The translations under genes and the position numbers were made by a program. Below, in pieces: positions 16,701 through 23,993 of a stretch of DNA of 28,134 nt. The stretch is from IMG/VR virus record IMGVR_UViG_3300049893_003211, positions 1-28,134 of that record; one strand, 5' to 3'. The notes beneath the pieces are model-generated. The model worked only from the letters and a program-made list of their open reading frames with translations. It was not told the origin of the DNA and searched no databases. How positions within the stretch are numbered: position 1 is the first letter of the stretch; the number at the start of each line of letters is the position of its first letter. The stretch is from a virus.

Positions 16701-19082
16701 TCAAGTAATACACTGGCAGTCACAAGTAATCTACTCACTTTGACTTACACTTCTGTTCCATATATTACACAAAACGTGGCTTCTGGGACAACTAATGTAA
16801 ATCCATTCAATGTGATTGGCTTTATTGGATATGTGAAGTTGCCAAAAGATACTGGAACATGGGTGAATTTTGATAAAAGACCTGACGTTGTAGTAAACAA
16901 AAATAAGAATTTAGACAATTATCTTTATTCAAATAATTTTACAGGTTCGGCTTGGAATAACTGGAGTATTTTAGGATATCCTGATGATAACATTGTAGTT
17001 TACACTTATTATTCAACATCGGGACAAGCACTTAATTCAACGACTGACGGAAGAATAAAAAATGAAGATAGTGCAATTGTTGAAGATAAGATATATGTTT
17101 ATAGCGCCAATAATGTAATCAATTTTGAATTATTTGGCATGAGACCAAATACTGAAATGACTTTATATGTTGACTCAAGACATATTGGTAGCTATCTAAG
17201 AAATTATAATGTTTCTTCAAATACGTATACCACAGAGGCTTTAGTTACAAATACTAATGGCTATGCAAAAGGTCAGTTTACATTGCCTTATGATGACAAC
17301 AATAAGTTTGTTGCAGGAGAAAAACATCTCTATTTCTGCGACAATCGTTTGAGTATGGAAAACGTAACTACTTTTGCTGAGACATATTTCTATACTGCCT
17401 TCCCTAAGAAGAAGAAAAAGAAGAAGAAAAAGAAAACGCCGGTATCTAACTTAACGGTAATTGGTAATGATGGAGGTGCTGGACCACCAGCACCTGGTAT
17501 TTACATTGATAGCAGTGCGCCCACATACACAACCAGTGTAGCAATTGGTGCCGCTGCTGCTACAGGCGGTACAAGAATGAATGGAACCAGTGACTTTAAA
17601 AAGGCGGTTCAAGATTTAACTGGAAGTGCTTGGACATCAACGGATGCGGGAACAGCCTCAACACGTGCTAGTGCTGCAAACGATACGATTGTTAATCTTT
17701 ATAAAAATGAATTAGGTAGATTACCTGATCAAGACGGACACAATTATTGGGTTTCTGTTGCAGCAAGTGGTGTTTCTACTGAAAAACTGACTGAAGCATT
17801 TAAAGCAGCGGCTAAGGCAAACAATGAAAAATGTCAGAACGGTGATCCATTAGCACAAACTTTCTTTGTTAATGAGTTCACTAATCCAAATGGAATATTT
17901 GTTTCTAGTATTGACCTTTATTTTGCAACAAAAGATACTTCTGGCATTCCAGTTGAAATTGAACTTCGTCCAAGTGTCAATGGATTCCCGGATGCCGAGA
18001 ATGTAATTCCTGGTTCAAGAGTAACACTGAATCCTAGCCAGGTAAATCTGCCTGTTACAGCAAATACTCCAGTGGCAACAAGATTTACTTTTGATTCTCC
18101 AATTTATTTGGAACCAGATGAGTATTCTTTTGTTGTTATGGCACAATCTGATGCATACAATGTTTATGTTGGAACTGTTGGTCAGCAAAGAATTGATGGC
18201 ACTGGACCAATCGTATCTCAACCATACATCGGCTCTTTCTTCAAATCGCAGAATGCATCTACATGGACGCCAGAACAATCTACTGATATTTGTTTTGTTT
18301 TGAACAAATGTGAGTTCGCTACAAACACAAATCAAACTGCTGTTCTAACTCCTGTTGCTCTTGGATATGACCAATTGTATGATGTTGCAAAAGTAAGTAT
18401 TCCTTTTAACTCCGTAGCAGCAGCGGCAAACATTTCATTTGATTTGTCTACGAAAAATAATGGTGCTGGAGTTTTGAGCGATTATGTTGGAATAATTCCT
18501 AATCGTAACATTTCATTAGATCAAAGAAAGACGATCAATGCGGCAACAGATGCTAATGTCAAGATTAGAATGATAACAACTAATCCAGACGTTTCACCTT
18601 ATGTTGATGTATCAAGTTCAAATTATATTGTCGTAAAGAACTTGTTGGAAAGTTCAGCATCAGCAAATGTAACGACTTATCCAGAAACTTTATCGTCTAA
18701 TGGTGGTGCTTTGTCTAAGTACATCACAAGAAAAGTTACGTTGAATGATGGATTTGATGCCACATCATTGAGGGTTTACCTGCAAGAAAACTTACCTCAA
18801 GGTTCTTCAATTCAAGTTTATTACCGTGTTCAGGCGGCAACTGATTCAGACAAACTAGAAAACAAGCCTTGGACATTGATGACACTTAATGGAACATCTT
18901 CAACAAATCAAAATCCAACCGAATACTATGATTATGAGTATAAGGTTAATGGTGTCAGCTATTCATCGGGTGGTGTGACATATACAAACTTTAGAACATT
19001 TGCAATCAAGATTGTACTTTATTCCACAAACCCAGCCAATGCACCAACGGCTAAGAACTTGAGAGCAATTGCACTGTCATGA
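13725..19082 (+). CDS. Giant DUF4815-type virion protein with Lys10 tract and DUF4214-like domain
   Basis: This is a 1785-residue baseplate or fibre-connecting structural protein. The N-terminus, PYYDDFDEDKNFHRILFRPG then RAVQARELTQSQTILQNQID, is the beginning of the DUF4815 family found beside gp8 in marine T4-like phages. A conserved core runs to about residue 1225. There the text breaks: Pro1227 is followed by ten lysines (1228-1237), a Gly/Pro/Ala-rich linker, and a DUF4214-like helical segment (VNLYKNELGRLPDQDGHNYW, about 1325-1365). The sequence then resumes with DPLAQTFFVNEFTNPNGIFV and a SIDLYFATKD beta domain typical of the family. T4 gp9/gp10, which link wedges to fibres, would be the positional counterparts, but homology to them is not evident. 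An AAGG Shine-Dalgarno lies 10 nt upstream. The exact role is inferred. Confidence 0.82.
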   Translation: MALNFNTNPYYDDFDEDKNFHRILFRPGRAVQARELTQSQTILQNQIDRFGKHIFKEGSIVTGGETFDEDAISIKLQPTFGNTTIDISTYDGYYAIANSSNAVYKIKKAEVADSVDPNTLLVKFIKTSGVSSLNSNGSIANSETLRIYSTADLASSNLVGNVLTSSTESSTIGRVFSITEGVFFTNGIFVKNASQTVTVSKYTNNANVTVGFDVAETIVTSSSDSSLLDPAIGASNYIAPGADRYKVSLSLSAKEIDPNQSIPDLTSEKYIEIARYRNGELVKNVQKTDYSVLEKTLARRTFDESGNYRVNGLEPRVAPEKFTDTANTTFILDVSPGKAYIQGYEVEPISINSLIINKARDTETVSGYDVPAYYGNYFYVTTANGAVINFSTAEKLELHRNTGAFSASTKIAEAYPKNLEYVSGNGSTSIYKLQLFNIVKTSNTPIDLTRCIIAGNSTSVNATCNVDSSSTIVRTINGSNYSYSNVINLASSTGVTVGMEVSGTNISFPTYVTAINGNDITVSGNPVGNNTLQSFTFRSAFLTDTSYDASVFEASYDVIKQFSQVNYYAKRVFKSVSFVAGVASVQTNDGTERFANVSGANLQKHYAICIRTGGTGSFPNFTWVNLSGGTYITVPSPSVGSPATLNINLGDATFNGTADILTTLDITAAVRRTKTLSSNNIKYFTVLDSANTFSLGYADVINVSAIYIATGSNTATNANVNVVGSFDIDLGQRDSFYDHATIKLKTGATVNTGNTMVVFNRYTHSGTGFFDTQSYPSYNTIPSYTKTNGTIIDLRDSIDFRPIRTANTTSNVYSNLSMSFASQQIVDSVIGSVDTDLEYYLGRTDKVVIKSDESFKVIEGVSAATNPPVPNDETDAMTLCTLTIQPYTYEISNVALNIQNNRRYTMKDIGAIDNRLTRVEYYTALNLLEKDIATTTYYDDRNNQLFNNGFIVDPFKGHGIGDVFNPDYKCSIDFDNEILRPRFESNGTSLIISSNTLAVTSNLLTLTYTSVPYITQNVASGTTNVNPFNVIGFIGYVKLPKDTGTWVNFDKRPDVVVNKNKNLDNYLYSNNFTGSAWNNWSILGYPDDNIVVYTYYSTSGQALNSTTDGRIKNEDSAIVEDKIYVYSANNVINFELFGMRPNTEMTLYVDSRHIGSYLRNYNVSSNTYTTEALVTNTNGYAKGQFTLPYDDNNKFVAGEKHLYFCDNRLSMENVTTFAETYFYTAFPKKKKKKKKKKTPVSNLTVIGNDGGAGPPAPGIYIDSSAPTYTTSVAIGAAAATGGTRMNGTSDFKKAVQDLTGSAWTSTDAGTASTRASAANDTIVNLYKNELGRLPDQDGHNYWVSVAASGVSTEKLTEAFKAAAKANNEKCQNGDPLAQTFFVNEFTNPNGIFVSSIDLYFATKDTSGIPVEIELRPSVNGFPDAENVIPGSRVTLNPSQVNLPVTANTPVATRFTFDSPIYLEPDEYSFVVMAQSDAYNVYVGTVGQQRIDGTGPIVSQPYIGSFFKSQNASTWTPEQSTDICFVLNKCEFATNTNQTAVLTPVALGYDQLYDVAKVSIPFNSVAAAANISFDLSTKNNGAGVLSDYVGIIPNRNISLDQRKTINAATDANVKIRMITTNPDVSPYVDVSSSNYIVVKNLLESSASANVTTYPETLSSNGGALSKYITRKVTLNDGFDATSLRVYLQENLPQGSSIQVYYRVQAATDSDKLENKPWTLMTLNGTSSTNQNPTEYYDYEYKVNGVSYSSGGVTYTNFRTFAIKIVLYSTNPANAPTAKNLRAIALS

Positions 19083-19288
19083 TGTACAAAGTAAAAGATC
19101 ATAGTAATCTTGTAAGAGATGCTTCAAGTCAGGCAATTATAAGTGTTGATAAAGAAAAGTTATTTGAACATAAAAACAAGAAACAAATAAAAGATAATAT
19201 TCAACATTTGAACGAAGAGATTGCTTCTTTGAAGAGTGATTTTCAAGAGATAAAACATTTGTTGCAACAGATTGCAAGTAGAGGATAA
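19079..19288 (+). CDS. Small coiled-coil phage protein of unknown function
   Basis: This 69-residue protein starts in an ATGATG that overlaps the stop of the giant virion protein; either the first or second ATG may be used. The N-terminus (MYKVKDHSNLVRDASSQAII) is followed by a predicted amphipathic helix with heptad-like hydrophobics (IQHLNEEIASLKSDFQEIKH, then LLQQIA). I recall proteins with a similar YKVKDHxNLxRD start in marine T4-like phages next to this virion protein, but no function is known to me. A small trimeric or dimeric coiled coil joining a fibre to the baseplate is possible. The absence of a separate Shine-Dalgarno suggests translational coupling. Confidence 0.7.
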   Translation: MMYKVKDHSNLVRDASSQAIISVDKEKLFEHKNKKQIKDNIQHLNEEIASLKSDFQEIKHLLQQIASRG

Positions 19289-19290
19289 AA

Positions 19291-19506
19291 ATGCCAGCGA
19301 ATATAAATCAAGTAACAACAGCAAATACATTTCAGCAGTGGCTTGTTGCGACTCAAGATTTGATTGGAATTGCCAATAATCTTACCAACGGGGTAGGTGG
19401 TACATTCTATGCGAACACAAATTTGGTTGTTGGTGGTGACTTTGCTGTAACTGGTAACAATACTTTGGTTGATACCGCTTTAGCATTTGCTATTGCCTTA
19501 GGATAA
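19291..19506 (+). CDS. Short fibre-type protein (isolated N-terminal domain)
   Basis: This 71-residue protein reads MPANINQVTTANTFQQWLVA then TQDLIGIANNLTNG, with GGTFYANTNLVVGGDFAVTG before the end. The TANTFQQWLxATxxLI opening and the NTNLVVGGDFAVTGN strand are what I associate with the N-terminal part of longer neck or tail fibre proteins in marine T4-like phages, in which further beta repeats follow. Here the frame ends soon after at ALAFAIALG and the stop at 19504-19506. The gene has a clear AGAGGA Shine-Dalgarno 7 nt upstream. It may be a stand-alone small structural protein or the stump of a formerly longer fibre. I cannot tell which. Confidence 0.7.
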   Translation: MPANINQVTTANTFQQWLVATQDLIGIANNLTNGVGGTFYANTNLVVGGDFAVTGNNTLVDTALAFAIALG

Positions 19507-19515
19507 GATAAATAG
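19507..19515 (+). promoter_or_regulatory. Late-promoter-like box GATAAATAG at the head of the fibre locus
   Basis: GATAAATAG follows the stop of the 71-residue gene directly and ends 28 nt before the next ATG (19544), with AGAGGA between. Box, spacing and Shine-Dalgarno match the arrangement at 2865 ahead of gp48, making this one of the two most credible late promoters in the window. Confidence 0.5.
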
Positions 19516-19543
19516 ATTCAAACTGTAAAATTAGAGGATTTTG

Positions 19544-19876
19544 ATGCCTAATACTTTTAAAAATCAAACACTCAAGGCTGCTGGAATCACGGCTCAAAAT
19601 GCCTATGCGGCTGGTGCTGGTGTACAAGCAACTGTGATTGGTATGACAATTGCCAATATTACTACTTCACCTATTTCCGCAAACGTTATTTTGAGTGGTG
19701 GAACAATTACCAGTAATGTTTATCTTGTCAAAGATGCGACAATTGCTCCAGGTGGTGCATTAGTTCCAGTCGGTGGTGATCAAAAATTGGTGCTAGAAGC
19801 CGGTGATTATCTGCAAGTCAACACATCAATTGCTTCTGCTGCTGATGTTATTGTTTCGGTTCTGGAGGTCACTTAA
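19544..19876 (+). CDS. Small beta-sandwich fibre-associated protein (copy 1)
   Basis: This is a 110-residue protein of alternating beta strands: an N-terminal PNTFKNQTLKAAGITAQNAY, then VIGMTIANITTSPISANVIL, LVKDATIAPGGALVPVGG and DVIVSVLEVT. The frame is open from a TTG three bases earlier, but the ATG at 19544 is the better start because AGAGGA lies 5 nt before it. The IAN(I/L) strand followed by a Val-rich strand recurs in the proteins at 20557 and 24510, which suggests three paralogous small beta-sandwich proteins, one at the head of the fibre locus and one in each cassette. A role in capping, decorating or connecting fibres is likely but unproven. Its C-terminal codons supply a GGAGG Shine-Dalgarno for the next gene, whose start overlaps its stop (TAATG). 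Confidence 0.75.
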   Translation: MPNTFKNQTLKAAGITAQNAYAAGAGVQATVIGMTIANITTSPISANVILSGGTITSNVYLVKDATIAPGGALVPVGGDQKLVLEAGDYLQVNTSIASAADVIVSVLEVT

Positions 19877-20544
19877 TGGCATACATTGGCAATAGCCCTG
19901 AAGTCAATGTCTTTACTGCTAAAGTAGATAAGTTTAGCGGTACTGGTGCTTGTACTCAGTTTACTTTGTCAAGAACCCTTAGTGATGCTAATGCTATCAT
20001 AGTTGTTGTCAACAGTGTTTTACAGACACCAATTTCTTCGTATAATGTTTCATCAGGTGTTGTAACATTTACTGAAGCACCATCATTAGGTACTGAAAAC
20101 ATTTTGGTGAATTATACATCACCAATTACACTAACATTCAATCAAGTTACCTCAAGTCAGATTCAAGCAGGTGCCGTTGGTCAAACACAACTTGCCGCCA
20201 ACTCTGTTACAAGCGATAAAATTGCACCAGGTGCGGTAATTGTAACGGACATTTCCGATGGTAGTGTTACTGGACCTAAATTAGGATTAACTGCAATTAG
20301 TGGAAATAACATTGCCGTTAGTGCAATTACTGGCAATCTTATTGCCAATAACTCGGTTGCTGGCAATGCTATTGCAGTTGGCACACTTACAGGTAATTTG
20401 TTTGCGGCAAGTACAATTGCTGGCAACTCCATTGCAGTTCGTACAATCACAGGTAATCTAATCGCTAATAACGCTGTATCTGGAAATAATATCGTATCAC
20501 CTCCAGACATCTTTGATGATGCATTTTTGTTTGGTGGAATGTAA
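19876..20544 (+). CDS. Cassette A 'YIGN' tail-fibre protein with twelve ten-residue repeats
   Basis: This 222-residue protein has two parts. Residues 1-83 are a beta domain beginning MAYIGNSPEVNVFTAKVDKF, typical of fibre proteins of marine phages. From Val91 to 210 there are twelve consecutive ten-residue repeats with no insertion or gap, for example ISGNNIAVSA, ITGNLIANNS, VAGNAIAVGT and LTGNLFAAST. Position 1 is V/I/L and position 6 mostly I/L/F, the pattern of a repeating beta-strand shaft. A short end (DIFDDAFLFGGM) closes it. It probably forms a trimeric shaft or connector for the adhesin that follows. A shorter paralogue at 23994 begins cassette B. A GGAGG Shine-Dalgarno precedes the start. 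Confidence 0.8.
   Translation: MAYIGNSPEVNVFTAKVDKFSGTGACTQFTLSRTLSDANAIIVVVNSVLQTPISSYNVSSGVVTFTEAPSLGTENILVNYTSPITLTFNQVTSSQIQAGAVGQTQLAANSVTSDKIAPGAVIVTDISDGSVTGPKLGLTAISGNNIAVSAITGNLIANNSVAGNAIAVGTLTGNLFAASTIAGNSIAVRTITGNLIANNAVSGNNIVSPPDIFDDAFLFGGM
20146..20505 (+). repeat. Twelve 30-bp coding repeats (ten residues each)
   Basis: The codons for residues 91-210 of the cassette A YIGN protein form twelve units of exactly 30 bp. The amino-acid pattern is tight ((V/I/L)-x-G-N-x-I-A- in the later units) while the DNA has drifted, so these are old, selected coding repeats. The paralogous gene carries six units at 24273-24452. Confidence 0.85.
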
Positions 20545-20556
20545 AAGGAAAAATAA

Positions 20557-20895
20557 ATGCCAAGAAATTATACAATTTTAGGACAAAGAAACCCATCAGC
20601 CAATGTGCTGACTACTCTTTATACCGTTCCTACAAGTAACTCTGCCATTCTTTCATCAATCACTATTGCAAACCTTGATGAAGGTGCAGCAAACGGCGGA
20701 GCATTTAGAATTGCTGTAAACACATCTAGTGCTGCTGTATCCAATGCTAGTTATTTGGCATACAGTGTCAATGTTCCTGGTAGAGATACTGTCACATTGT
20801 CACTGGGTGTAACACTGAATGCTGGTTCAATCGTATCTGTCAATGCAAATAGTTCATTGTTAGCATTCTCAGCATTTGGTACAGAAGTTTATTAA
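20557..20895 (+). CDS. Cassette A small beta-sandwich protein (copy 2)
   Basis: This 112-residue protein opens MPRNYTILGQRNPSANVLTT and continues YTVPTSNSAILSSITIANLD. It then has alternating strands with VPGRDTVTLSLGVTLNAGS and ends near LLAFSAFGTEVY. The TVPxxxxAxxSSITIAN pattern, where a Pro-containing strand is followed by an IAN strand, is shared with the proteins at 19544 and 24510. This kind of small beta protein often forms a head or tail fibre cap or connector; its function is inferred only. It lies between the YIGN shaft protein and the 712-residue adhesin, the same place as its counterpart in cassette B. An AAAGGAA Shine-Dalgarno precedes the start. Confidence 0.78.
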   Translation: MPRNYTILGQRNPSANVLTTLYTVPTSNSAILSSITIANLDEGAANGGAFRIAVNTSSAAVSNASYLAYSVNVPGRDTVTLSLGVTLNAGSIVSVNANSSLLAFSAFGTEVY

Positions 20896-20897
20896 GA

Positions 20898-23036
20898 ATG
20901 ACTCTAAAAAGAATTGGCCTGACTGGTAGTGTAAACCGTCAAGCAAGGATTACTGGAAGAAGAATTACTCTAAACAGAGTAAGCCTAAGACGCTTTCCAT
21001 TTCCTTCGACTGCGGCTGCTGTTGTAAATTATGTTGAAGATGTGTTTTCGACACACCTATACGTGGGTAATAGCCCATCTTCACCTCCAACCGCACAGAC
21101 AATTACTAATAACATTAACTTGGCCGATAATGGAGGACTTGTATGGATCAAATCCCGTAGTCAGGCATCTTGGCACGCTCTTTTTGACACATCAAGAGGA
21201 GTGAACAGATACCTTTTCTCCAACAACACTGACACAAGCACCAACTTTGGTGCCGATTTTGGTATTACGGCGTTCAATTCAAACGGCTTCACTGTAAAAG
21301 GTGGTACTGGTTACTTAGTAAATCAGAGCGGAGTTACTTACGGTTCATGGACATTTCGCAAACAAGCTAAGTTTTTTGATGTGGTGACTTATACAGGAAA
21401 TGGCGTTTCCGGTACGCAGATTTCACACAATCTTGGCTCAACTCCTGGATGTATTATCGTAAAAAAAACCGATGGAGCTACAACTTGGGCTGTTTATCAT
21501 AGAGGTTTAAGTGGAAATGAATATTTAAACTTAAACAATACAGACTCAGTTTCCGCTATAGGTTCGGGAGCAACTGTTTTTGGAAATGGAACAAGTTTGG
21601 TGGCTCCAACCTCATCAGTTTTTACTGTAGGTACGTCCTCTCAAGTAAATAGTAGTGGTGGAGCCTATATCGCCTATCTATTCGCTCATGACGCAGGTGG
21701 CTTTGGTGCTGCTGGCTCGGACAATGTGATTAGCTGTGGGTCGTTTGTTCCATCATCTGGTGCAGCAACCGTAACGCTTGGGTATGAACCGCAGTTTGTA
21801 ATCTTAAGGAACAGTAGTGCGCCAGAAAATTGGATCATATTAGATACAATGCGTGGGTGGGTTGTTACTTCTGGTGGAGAGAGTATCTTAAACCCTAATT
21901 TAAGCGACGCTGAATCTGGCGGCAATCTTGGGAACCCAACGGCGACTGGATTTGTCACCGCAAATCTTGGTACAGGAACCTACATCTACATCGCCATTCG
22001 TCGTGGTCCAATGAAAACACCGACGAGTGGTACGGATGTGTTCTCTCTTGCTTCTTATACTGGAGATGGTTCAAGTGGATTGGCACTTAATTCTGGAATA
22101 GTATCTGATACTTATTTGGTAAAAAGAAGAACTGGAGCATCTAGTGGCTGGAAGTGGATGCAGCGTTTAATTTCTTATCCATCAATTGGAAGCTACGGTC
22201 CACCAACGGCACTTGATTCAGCTTCAACAGCCGCAGAATCCGGTGCCGCAACTTGGTCGTTCAGTAGAAATCAAAATTATAATACAGATTACTTTGAAGC
22301 AGCACAAGATGGTTCGGGCAATTGGTTTGTGAATGGCTCAACATACATCAATTATGCGTTACGCCGTGCCCCTGGTTTCTTTGATGTGGTGTGCTATACG
22401 GGAACGGGTTCAGCAACAAACATTACACATAATTTAGGCGTAGCGCCTGAATTATTGATTATTAAACGCAGAACTAGTTCCGGGGGAACTTTTACTGACA
22501 ACTGGGCAGTTTGGACAAAACATGCGACTCCACAGCAAAATGATTATAGCACTAGTTTAAATTTAAACACCGCTTGGTCAAATGAACAGGGTGGGGGACA
22601 AGTTTTATATTGGGGTGCCTCTCAATTTGGAACGCCAAATATGACATCTACTACTTTTAGTATTGGTACTTATGCTGATGTTAATGCAAATGCGGCTACA
22701 TATGTTGCTTATCTGTTTGCCTCAGTAGCGGGAGTGTCAAAAGTAGGTACATACACGGGAGACGGTTCTAGTCAGACAATTAACTGTGGATTTACCACTG
22801 GTGCTAGATTTATTGTCATCAAACGTATCGATACAACTAATGGTTGGTATGTTTGGGATACTGCTAGAGGTATTGTATCAGGTAATGATCCATGGCTAAA
22901 TTTAAACGCCACATCGACAGAAATTGGAACAAGTGATAGTGTTGATCCAGATAACACTGGGTTTATTGTAAATCAGTTGATACAGACGGACATTAATGCA
23001 AACGGTGGTAAATATTTATTTTTAGCAATCGCATAA
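20898..23036 (+). CDS. Cassette A adhesin: tail fibre with repeated LamG/DUF7483-like modules
   Basis: This 712-residue protein has a basic N-terminus (KRIGLTGSVNRQARITGRRI) and then YVEDVFSTHLYVGNSP. After that come about six modules of 95-120 residues, each with lines of the type GLVWIKSRSQASWHALFDTS, FFDVVTYTGNGVSGTQISHN or FFDVVCYTGTGSATNITHNL. They share a 'GxxPxxxIxKxxxxxxxWxV(Y/W)' strand set and endings like GAYIAYLFA, ATYVAYLFA and GKYLFLAIA. Repeated modules of this type are seen in marine T4-like tail fibres, probably concanavalin-like beta sandwiches that bind host surface sugars. It follows the small beta protein by 2 nt and is followed by a fibre assembly chaperone, so it is likely the main receptor-binding fibre of cassette A. 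The binding target is unknown. Confidence 0.82.
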   Translation: MTLKRIGLTGSVNRQARITGRRITLNRVSLRRFPFPSTAAAVVNYVEDVFSTHLYVGNSPSSPPTAQTITNNINLADNGGLVWIKSRSQASWHALFDTSRGVNRYLFSNNTDTSTNFGADFGITAFNSNGFTVKGGTGYLVNQSGVTYGSWTFRKQAKFFDVVTYTGNGVSGTQISHNLGSTPGCIIVKKTDGATTWAVYHRGLSGNEYLNLNNTDSVSAIGSGATVFGNGTSLVAPTSSVFTVGTSSQVNSSGGAYIAYLFAHDAGGFGAAGSDNVISCGSFVPSSGAATVTLGYEPQFVILRNSSAPENWIILDTMRGWVVTSGGESILNPNLSDAESGGNLGNPTATGFVTANLGTGTYIYIAIRRGPMKTPTSGTDVFSLASYTGDGSSGLALNSGIVSDTYLVKRRTGASSGWKWMQRLISYPSIGSYGPPTALDSASTAAESGAATWSFSRNQNYNTDYFEAAQDGSGNWFVNGSTYINYALRRAPGFFDVVCYTGTGSATNITHNLGVAPELLIIKRRTSSGGTFTDNWAVWTKHATPQQNDYSTSLNLNTAWSNEQGGGQVLYWGASQFGTPNMTSTTFSIGTYADVNANAATYVAYLFASVAGVSKVGTYTGDGSSQTINCGFTTGARFIVIKRIDTTNGWYVWDTARGIVSGNDPWLNLNATSTEIGTSDSVDPDNTGFIVNQLIQTDINANGGKYLFLAIA

Positions 23037-23050
23037 AGGAAAAAACAATC

Positions 23051-23527
23051 ATGGGATATAGATTACAATCAACAGGTGAATATTTTCCAACAGACCATGC
23101 TATGCGTGGTACAATACCATCAACACCAGCACCAGTGACAACTGAGTGGATGATAGCAAATGGTGTTGATCCAGTAATGGAAGGACCACAAGCATCGGGT
23201 GGTACGGTGTATCAATACAGTCAGTTTTCTGGTATTGAACAAATCGACGGAAAATGGTTCACTAAGTATGTGTTGGGACCAATCTTCACTGACAATGAAG
23301 AGCAAACTGCTGCTGAACAAGAAGCAGCATATAAAGCACAAAAAGATGCTGAACAAGGTGAAAACGTTCGTCGCACACGCAATCAAATGTTGTCGGAAAC
23401 CGATTGGACACAACTGGAAGATTCAACAGTGAACAAAACAACATGGGCAACTTATCGCCAAGCACTGCGTGATATTTCTACACAAGATGGTTTTCCTTGG
23501 AATGTACAGTGGCCTGAAAAGCCATAA
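23051..23527 (+). CDS. Tail fibre assembly chaperone-like protein
   Basis: This 158-residue protein ends in a clear phage tail-assembly chaperone signature (Phage_tail_APC type). VRRTRNQMLSETDWTQLEDS at about residues 106-125 is followed by WATYRQALRDISTQDGFPWN and a VQWPEKP ending; the R-N-x-L-x-x-(S/T)-D-W-T and YRQALRD motifs are diagnostic. The N-terminus (MGYRLQSTGEYFPTDHAMRG) has no family I recognise. Such proteins act in fibre folding or trimerisation and are usually absent from the mature virion. It directly follows the 712-residue adhesin with an AAAGGAA Shine-Dalgarno and a 14-nt gap, so that fibre is the expected client. It may also serve the cassette B adhesins further down. Confidence 0.82.
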   Translation: MGYRLQSTGEYFPTDHAMRGTIPSTPAPVTTEWMIANGVDPVMEGPQASGGTVYQYSQFSGIEQIDGKWFTKYVLGPIFTDNEEQTAAEQEAAYKAQKDAEQGENVRRTRNQMLSETDWTQLEDSTVNKTTWATYRQALRDISTQDGFPWNVQWPEKP

Positions 23528-23554
23528 TAAAATTATAGATGAAAAGGTGATTGA

Positions 23555-23974
23555 ATGAACAACGAAGAGATTTATTATTCGCAATTTTTAATTAATCATA
23601 GTCAAGGTAAACTTGATTGTAATTATAAAACAGCAGCACGTGCTTTAAGACCAACTGCACAGTATGGTTTATCCGAGCAAGATGATGAGTTTGTTTTTGG
23701 TGAGTATCAAGATGAAAGTGGTTTGCCACCACCAACAAAAGAAGAGATACTTAGTGAATTGGAATTTCAGCAAAGATTTTGTGCGTATTGGCAGCACTTT
23801 TATGATCGGTATCAGTCGTATCCAGACATCACTGTGCTGTTCAATTTGTTATGGAATGCGATAGACAAAGAACAGATTCCGGGAAAAGAATCAGATTTTT
23901 ATAAAGTAGTCAAACAAGTAAACGAACAATATCCTTGTCCAGAGGGTGAGCCACCTTCTAGAACGAATAAATAG
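23555..23974 (+). CDS. Uncharacterised fibre-locus protein
   Basis: This 139-residue protein is acidic and unrecognised as a whole. The C-terminal half (LEFQQRFCAYWQHFYDRYQS, then NLLWNAIDKEQIPGKESDFY and KVVKQVNEQYP) has the general shape of a segment found at the end of phage fibre-assembly or tail proteins, where a 'LLWxAID' helix and a 'GKxSxFYxxVKxVxEQYP' helix occur. It sits between the chaperone and the start of cassette B, with a 27-nt gap upstream and an AAAAGGTGA Shine-Dalgarno. A helper of fibre assembly is the likeliest role, but this is inferred from position and the helical C-terminus. Confidence 0.65.
   Translation: MNNEEIYYSQFLINHSQGKLDCNYKTAARALRPTAQYGLSEQDDEFVFGEYQDESGLPPPTKEEILSELEFQQRFCAYWQHFYDRYQSYPDITVLFNLLWNAIDKEQIPGKESDFYKVVKQVNEQYPCPEGEPPSRTNK
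23966..23974 (+). promoter_or_regulatory. Late-promoter-like box AATAAATAG ahead of cassette B
   Basis: AATAAATAG ends at the stop of the 139-residue gene, 20 nt before the ATG at 23994, with AAGGA between. It fits NATAAATAN. Box, short leader, Shine-Dalgarno and fibre start resemble the arrangement at 19507-19544, so cassette B may have its own late promoter. Confidence 0.4.
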
Positions 23975-23993
23975 AGTAAAACTAAGGATTTAA

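Noticed and set aside
17406-17436. Slippery-looking A-rich run inside the Lys10 tract as a frameshift site
   Set aside because: In the reading frame the bases are G AAA AAG, not A AAA AAG, the long frame continues through conserved sequence on both sides, and the alternative frames offer no long product.
18015-18335. Minus-strand frame of 106 residues inside the giant virion protein
   Set aside because: Its composition is atypical (many Cys, Ile, Trp, Arg), it has no ribosome site, and the plus-strand frame is clearly coding through this stretch.
19541-19546. TTG at 19541 as the start of the 110-residue protein
   Set aside because: The ATG at 19544 follows at once and has AGAGGA at proper spacing, so the TTG is not needed.
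20146-20505. 30-bp periodic repeats as a CRISPR-like array
   Set aside because: The units are in frame, vary at DNA level while keeping the peptide pattern, have no spacers, and belong to a fibre shaft protein.
20181-20510. Antisense frame of 109 residues over the ten-residue repeats
   Set aside because: It is a shadow caused by the repeat composition; it has no Shine-Dalgarno and its sequence only mirrors the repeats.
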